DNA from: Chromatiaceae bacterium
GTDB lineage: Bacteria; Pseudomonadota; Gammaproteobacteria; Chromatiales; Chromatiaceae
NCBI GenBank assembly: GCA_016880695.1
Contig: JAEHCY010000612.1
Location: forward strand, 1-15,570
DNA length: 15,570 nt
Reading direction: 5' to 3'
The notes below the pieces were generated by a model. The model worked only from the letters and a program-made list of their open reading frames with translations, ran no database searches and was not told the origin of the DNA. A program made the translations under genes and the position numbers. Shown here piece after piece: positions 14,077 to 15,570 of this stretch. Positions within the stretch are counted from its first letter, which is position 1. Every line of letters begins with the position of its first letter.

Positions 14077-14927
14077 GGCTTCTCCTGGGGGGCTGGATCG
14101 CCCGCCTCATTGGCCGGTCGTGCGCCCGAGGTTCTCGAAGCGGAACGCGGTACGGAGCGCTCGGCGCTAAATGCCTCGCTAAAGGCGGCCGCGAGGATTC
14201 CGGTGGGGATCGCGACGATCCCGATACCCGTCAGGGCGAAGACACCGGCAAACACCTTACCGAGAGCGGTTTGCGGCACCGCATCCCCATAGCCCACGGT
14301 CGTGAGGGTCTGCAGGGCCCACCACAGCGCGCGCGGGATACTGCCAAAGGCGCTCGGCTGCGCCGAGCCCTCTACCAAATAGAGGCACACCGCCGCACCC
14401 ACCATCACGGCCAGGGCGAGCACCAGACCGATCAACAACTCGTCCCGGCGCGACATCACCGCGTGGCGCATGGCGCGAAGGGCGGCGGACAGGTGGCCCA
14501 AGCGGGCATTGAGCAGAATCTCAACCGCGGTGAAGAGCCGCAGGAAGGCCAGGTCGTTGGCATCGAGAAACCCGAGCCAGGGTGCGATGACATAGGGCAA
14601 AACGGCGAGCAGGTCCATCAGCACGCGCGGTCGCAACAGATACCGGACCCGCCCGCTGACGCCGCGGAAGCGCTCCAGTTCGCCGGCAGCCCAAATCCGG
14701 AGTAAGAGGTCCGAGCAGAAGAGCACTCCCACCACCTGATCCGCGGCGCGAAACCAGACACTGTAGGGCACCGCCAGCAGTGGCTCGGTTTGGCAGATCT
14801 GCACCCCCACGGCAAATAGCACCGTGAGCATGAACAGGTGGTTGACGGGAGATAGGCCCGGACGCCGGGCTTGCGGACTCACTTGGGCAAACACCAACGC
14901 CCGGGCACGCGCGTAGCGGGAGCTCAT
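14073..14927 (-). CDS. Voltage-gated-type potassium channel (six-helix, Kv-like)
   Basis: A 284-residue ion channel with six membrane segments and a pore loop holding the potassium filter TTVGYGD (209-215). The S5-filter-S6 part (about 165-250) is well formed, with the PTGILAAAF gate region at the end of S6. The S4 segment (about 124-155) is weak: it has R130, R142, R151 and R154 without the regular every-third-residue arginines of voltage sensors, so gating may differ. The C-terminal tail is short and has no nucleotide-binding or RCK domain. The first gene of a two-gene operon with the CorA/ZntB-like transporter; its ATG at 14927 has no clear ribosome binding site. Confidence 0.9.
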   Translation of the reverse strand: MSSRYARARALVFAQVSPQARRPGLSPVNHLFMLTVLFAVGVQICQTEPLLAVPYSVWFRAADQVVGVLFCSDLLLRIWAAGELERFRGVSGRVRYLLRPRVLMDLLAVLPYVIAPWLGFLDANDLAFLRLFTAVEILLNARLGHLSAALRAMRHAVMSRRDELLIGLVLALAVMVGAAVCLYLVEGSAQPSAFGSIPRALWWALQTLTTVGYGDAVPQTALGKVFAGVFALTGIGIVAIPTGILAAAFSEAFSAERSVPRSASRTSGARPANEAGDPAPQEKP

Positions 14928-15186
14928 AGCGTTTTCGCCGTCCGCGGGTCGGGCGGCATCCTCTGGATTGTTGTCATCGCCGGTGGTCTCGTGCGGGTGA
15001 GTTCGAGCGATAGTGTAGACTCCAAACGACCGCGAAGGCTCCTCGTATCCGCTGGGTACCGTTCAAAACGGTAATGGGGCACAGATCGCCTACCCAGGTC
15101 CCCACTGGATCGGCTGCCAGCATTGACATGCTCACGCAAGGTGCCCTGGCAAGCAAATCCCCACGCCCGGTAATCTCGATCGCCGC
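14928..15186. other. Spacer between the channel operon and tRNA-Leu
   Basis: No gene is seen. Long minus-strand frames here run through the antisense of the tRNA and are artefacts. It contains one perfect palindrome at 15057-15073 and must hold the promoter of the minus-strand channel operon; TACACT on the minus strand near 15015 is a possible -10 box without a good partner. Confidence 0.35.
15057..15073. promoter_or_regulatory. Short perfect palindrome, operator-like
   Basis: TACCGTT, CAA, AACGGTA: perfect 7-base arms around 3 bases, about 130 bases upstream of the potassium channel start on the minus strand and 170 bases before the tRNA. It could be an operator for the channel operon or a small hairpin. 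Confidence 0.3.
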
Positions 15187-15214
15187 TTGCCGACCTCGGG
15201 AAAAACCCTATACT
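15187..15214 (+). promoter_or_regulatory. Promoter of tRNA-Leu
   Basis: TTGCCG (15187-15192), 16 bases, TATACT (15209-15214), followed by a GC-containing stretch 12 bases before the mature tRNA. This is a good sigma70 pair at the expected distance. Confidence 0.6.
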
Positions 15215-15225
15215 GACTCCCTGCC

Positions 15226-15312
15226 GCCGGGGTGGCGAAATCGGCAGACGCGCCAGACTCAAAATCTGGTGGTGGAAACACCGTGCGGGTTCGACCCCCG
15301 CCCCCGGCACCA
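15226..15312 (+). tRNA. tRNA-Leu, anticodon CAA
   Basis: An 87-base class II tRNA. Acceptor GCCGGGG (15226-15232) pairs with CCCCGGC (15302-15308), followed by discriminator A and an encoded CCA (15310-15312). The anticodon stem CCAGA/TCTGG (15253-15257, 15265-15269) encloses loop CTCAAAA, giving anticodon CAA (15260-15262), which reads UUG. A long variable arm (GGTG-GAAA-CACC) and discriminator A identify leucine. The T arm is GCGGG-TTCGACC-CCCGC. It has its own promoter and terminator. Confidence 0.97.
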
Positions 15313-15319
15313 GCAAATG

Positions 15320-15348
15320 AAAGGGCTTGCAGAGATGCAGGCCCTTTT
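15320..15348 (+). terminator. Intrinsic terminator of tRNA-Leu
   Basis: AAAGGGCTTGCA (15320-15331) pairs over 12 positions, with one G-T wobble, with TGCAGGCCCTTT (15336-15347) around a GAGA loop. The stem ends in a run of four T. It begins 8 bases after the tRNA CCA. Confidence 0.85.
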
Positions 15349-15399
15349 GCATTGCGGGGTCCGGATTGTCCCGCACAGTTTTGGCGCACTGAAGCCAAA

Positions 15400-15570
15400 C
15401 ACAGGGTGTTCTCGGACGGTTGCCGACCAAATGACCGGCCACGGAGCCCAACATCAGGTGTTTGAGGCCCGTCGCCCCTTGCTCCCCAGCACCATGTGGC
15501 CCGCGTTCTCCTTGGCCGCCATCTCCAGTATCCGAGTCACCGGGATTCCCTTGACCAGACTCGCCTGCGG
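15400..15570 (-). pseudogene. Universal stress protein (UspA family), frameshifted 3' end, cut by the window edge
   Basis: Minus strand from 15570 reads KGIPVTRILEMAAKENAGHM then VLGSKGRR, the classic UspA ATP-binding C-terminal segment (G-x-P...IL..A......G-S-x-G-R-R-G). It then hits TGA at 15456-15454. One extra G in the GGG run would restore GLKHLMLGSVAGHLV, the next conserved segment, which is open one frame over. After that the expected terminal ...PV.VV strand is not found cleanly in any frame, so the end is also damaged. The N-terminal part lies outside the window. It could be a genuine pseudogene or a sequencing error. Confidence 0.7.

Noticed and set aside
14924..15454. Long minus-strand open frame spanning the tRNA-Leu region
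   Set aside because: Its sequence (GAGVEPARCFHHQI and similar) is the antisense translation of the tRNA gene and terminator, a well-known annotation artefact. Only its first few codons belong to the UspA remnant.
1..15570. CRISPR array, prophage, toxin-antitoxin pair or biosynthetic cluster
   Set aside because: I saw no regularly spaced repeats, phage structural genes, paired small toxin genes or assembly-line enzymes.

Overview
The window is GC-rich chromosomal DNA, most likely from a gammaproteobacterium. I infer this from the gene families (a PabB-PabC fusion, a RhlE helicase, a long MscS-type channel, a CorA/ZntB-like transporter); nothing in the window fixes the species. The right three quarters is an ordinary chromosome of mostly single genes with large spacers. 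The left 2.6 kb is different: accessory DNA that I read as the ruin of an integron.

Left region (1-2538). A rightward tyrosine recombinase pseudogene (about 2117-2538) keeps an N-terminal domain and the IntI-like C-terminal tail but has lost the middle. To its left and pointing away from it, as a cassette would, is an intact exported PAP2/vanadium-haloperoxidase-like gene (343-1563). Just upstream of that gene is an attC-like half-site (1603-1620). Joined to it base-to-base is the 3' end of a group II intron (domains V and VI, 1620-1693), with a bulged branch-point adenosine 8 nt from the splice junction. A long attC-like hairpin (88-170) lies downstream of the gene. Together these suggest an integron cassette interrupted by an attC-seeking group II intron, after which both the integrase and the intron decayed.

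Middle region (2539-10613). A long MscS-family mechanosensitive channel (2939-5365) converges with and overlaps by 18 bp a LysE/RhtB-family exporter (5348-5965, minus). The DEAD-box helicase RhlE (6267-7568) is divergent from the exporter and starts at a GTG with a clear ribosome binding site. It is followed by nested REP-like hairpins, then a lipoprotein of unknown function (8006-8587) and a bifunctional PabB-PabC p-aminobenzoate synthesis gene (8850-10613).

Right region (10614-15570). There is a DUF4239 membrane protein (10717-11508, minus), a frameshifted MgtC/SapB remnant (about 11743-12015), and a stand-alone ParB-like (ParBc_2 type) protein (12086-12913). A minus-strand pair follows: a Kv-like potassium channel (14073-14927) translationally coupled through ATGA to a CorA/ZntB-like metal transporter (13030-14076). 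A complete tRNA-Leu(CAA) has its own promoter and terminator. At the edge is the frameshifted 3' end of a universal stress protein gene. Three pseudogenes in 15 kb, plus the intron stub, indicate ongoing gene decay. Membrane ion and solute transport is the main functional theme (MscS, LysE, CorA/ZntB, Kv, decayed MgtC).
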